Part shown: positions 63,473 through 64,000 of the stretch, in pieces | Numbering within the stretch: position 1 is the first letter of the stretch | How the letters are laid out: each line of letters starts with the position of its first letter | Origin: Echinometra lucunter | Lineage: Eukaryota > Echinodermata > Echinoidea > Camarodonta > Echinometridae | Direction of reading: 5' to 3' | Assembly (NCBI GenBank): GCA_029962745.1 | Contig: JAPZVO010000109.1 | Span: forward strand, 1-64,000 | DNA length: 64,000 nt | Program-made: the position numbers and the translations under genes | The notes under the pieces: generated by a model | The model's database searches: none | Seen by the model: only the letters and a program-made list of their open reading frames with translations | Told to the model about the DNA's origin: nothing

Positions 63473-64000
63473 ACTTTTCCCCCTTTTCTTTGGCTGAAAT
63501 TGAGCTTTTTGGGGGGGGGGGGGGAGGGCACCTTGAGGGCACACAAAAGTTATGGGCCCCCGGGCTCCCGTTGCTACGCCTCTGGTAAAATTACCCACAG
63601 TGTGTTGGTTAATGACAATGAAACCTGTAATTTTAGAGCATAATATCCTGCAAAAGTCAAGGTTTTTTTTTTTTGGGGGGGGGGGGGGGCTTCCAAAAAG
63701 CGCCTTGGCTAAGCGATTTTCCAAAATAGGCTAAACACGTGACCCTTGTCTTTTTTTTTTTTACACTGATGAATGATGGGATTGGATGATGACTATATTC
63801 ATTGTTGTTGGATGGCTTTATTATTTTTATTTTACTGTTAAAAGGAAGATAATAACTGCTCATTAATAATCATATCGGCCATCATTAATATTCACGAGCG
63901 ATAATAAACAACCAAAATTGCGAAAATAGATAAATATCATTTAATTTTTTTATCATTTATACAATAGTAACATTTTAAACCCCAGTGCCAAATGTATTTC
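63473..64000. other. No gene; two G tracts
   Basis: G runs at 63511-63522 and 63676-63689, each in a T-to-G context. The minus frame 63164-63724 crosses the word block and the G tract and is not a gene. Confidence 0.45.

Noticed and set aside
63164..63724. 186-codon minus-strand frame
   Set aside because: Covers a G tract and a word-themed repeat block; the peptide has no recognisable domain and the block's roughly 27-bp rhythm explains the absence of stops.

Overview
The window looks like animal nuclear DNA, most probably from an echinoderm and likely a sea urchin. The reasons are introns with GT..AG sites, AT-rich spacers, LINE, SINE, Penelope and foldback debris, very many poly-G/poly-C tracts, and a foldback element with 15-bp end arrays that recalls, from memory, the sea-urchin TU elements. 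Species assignment is an inference. Most listed open frames are short and occur by chance or inside repeats.

One gene can be read from start to stop. An 11-exon SAMD3-like gene runs on the + strand from 7986 to 21183 (559 codons plus stop) and every inferred exon joins in phase. Exon 1 has a strong start context behind a perfect CRE (TGACGTCA) and a perfect CACGTG E-box. Exons 1 and 2 encode a SAM domain and an acidic linker. Exons 5-11 encode the conserved body seen in SAMD3-like proteins. Intron 1 holds a 1.5-kb element made of 157-bp tandem monomers that carry nuclear-receptor half-sites (AGGTCA), plus LINE debris. Intron 2 holds an 842-codon C2H2/transposase-like reading frame (11544-14069). 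It is continuous and in frame with the SAM exon across an intact splice donor. Splicing at the donor gives the SAMD3-like protein; reading through gives a 944-residue SAM-zinc finger-transposase fusion. This is the most interesting object in the window. Intron 6 holds a decayed Penelope-like element with an internal 155-bp duplication. A 189-bp copy of part of the last exon lies 0.4 kb downstream of the stop.

Left of the gene (1-7900) are two abutting foldback elements, a TTAA-flanked piggyBac-type MITE, a tRNA-derived fragment and a LINE 3' end. From 21.2 to 33 kb there are decayed transposon fragments and blocks built from degenerate copies of a single short word. From 33.8 to 52.1 kb two inverted copies of a 1.9-kb terminal-inverted-repeat element flank a 4.3-kb foldback element; the second copy is broken into three pieces by 6.7-kb and 2.7-kb insertions. 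From 52 to 64 kb there is a 1.1-kb tandem duplication, a SINE, another LINE 3' end, a split pair of 102-bp inverted copies and several foldback hairpins. No convincing second protein-coding gene was found right of 21.2 kb; one two-exon signal-peptide-like start near 56.6-57.3 kb is noted at low confidence.
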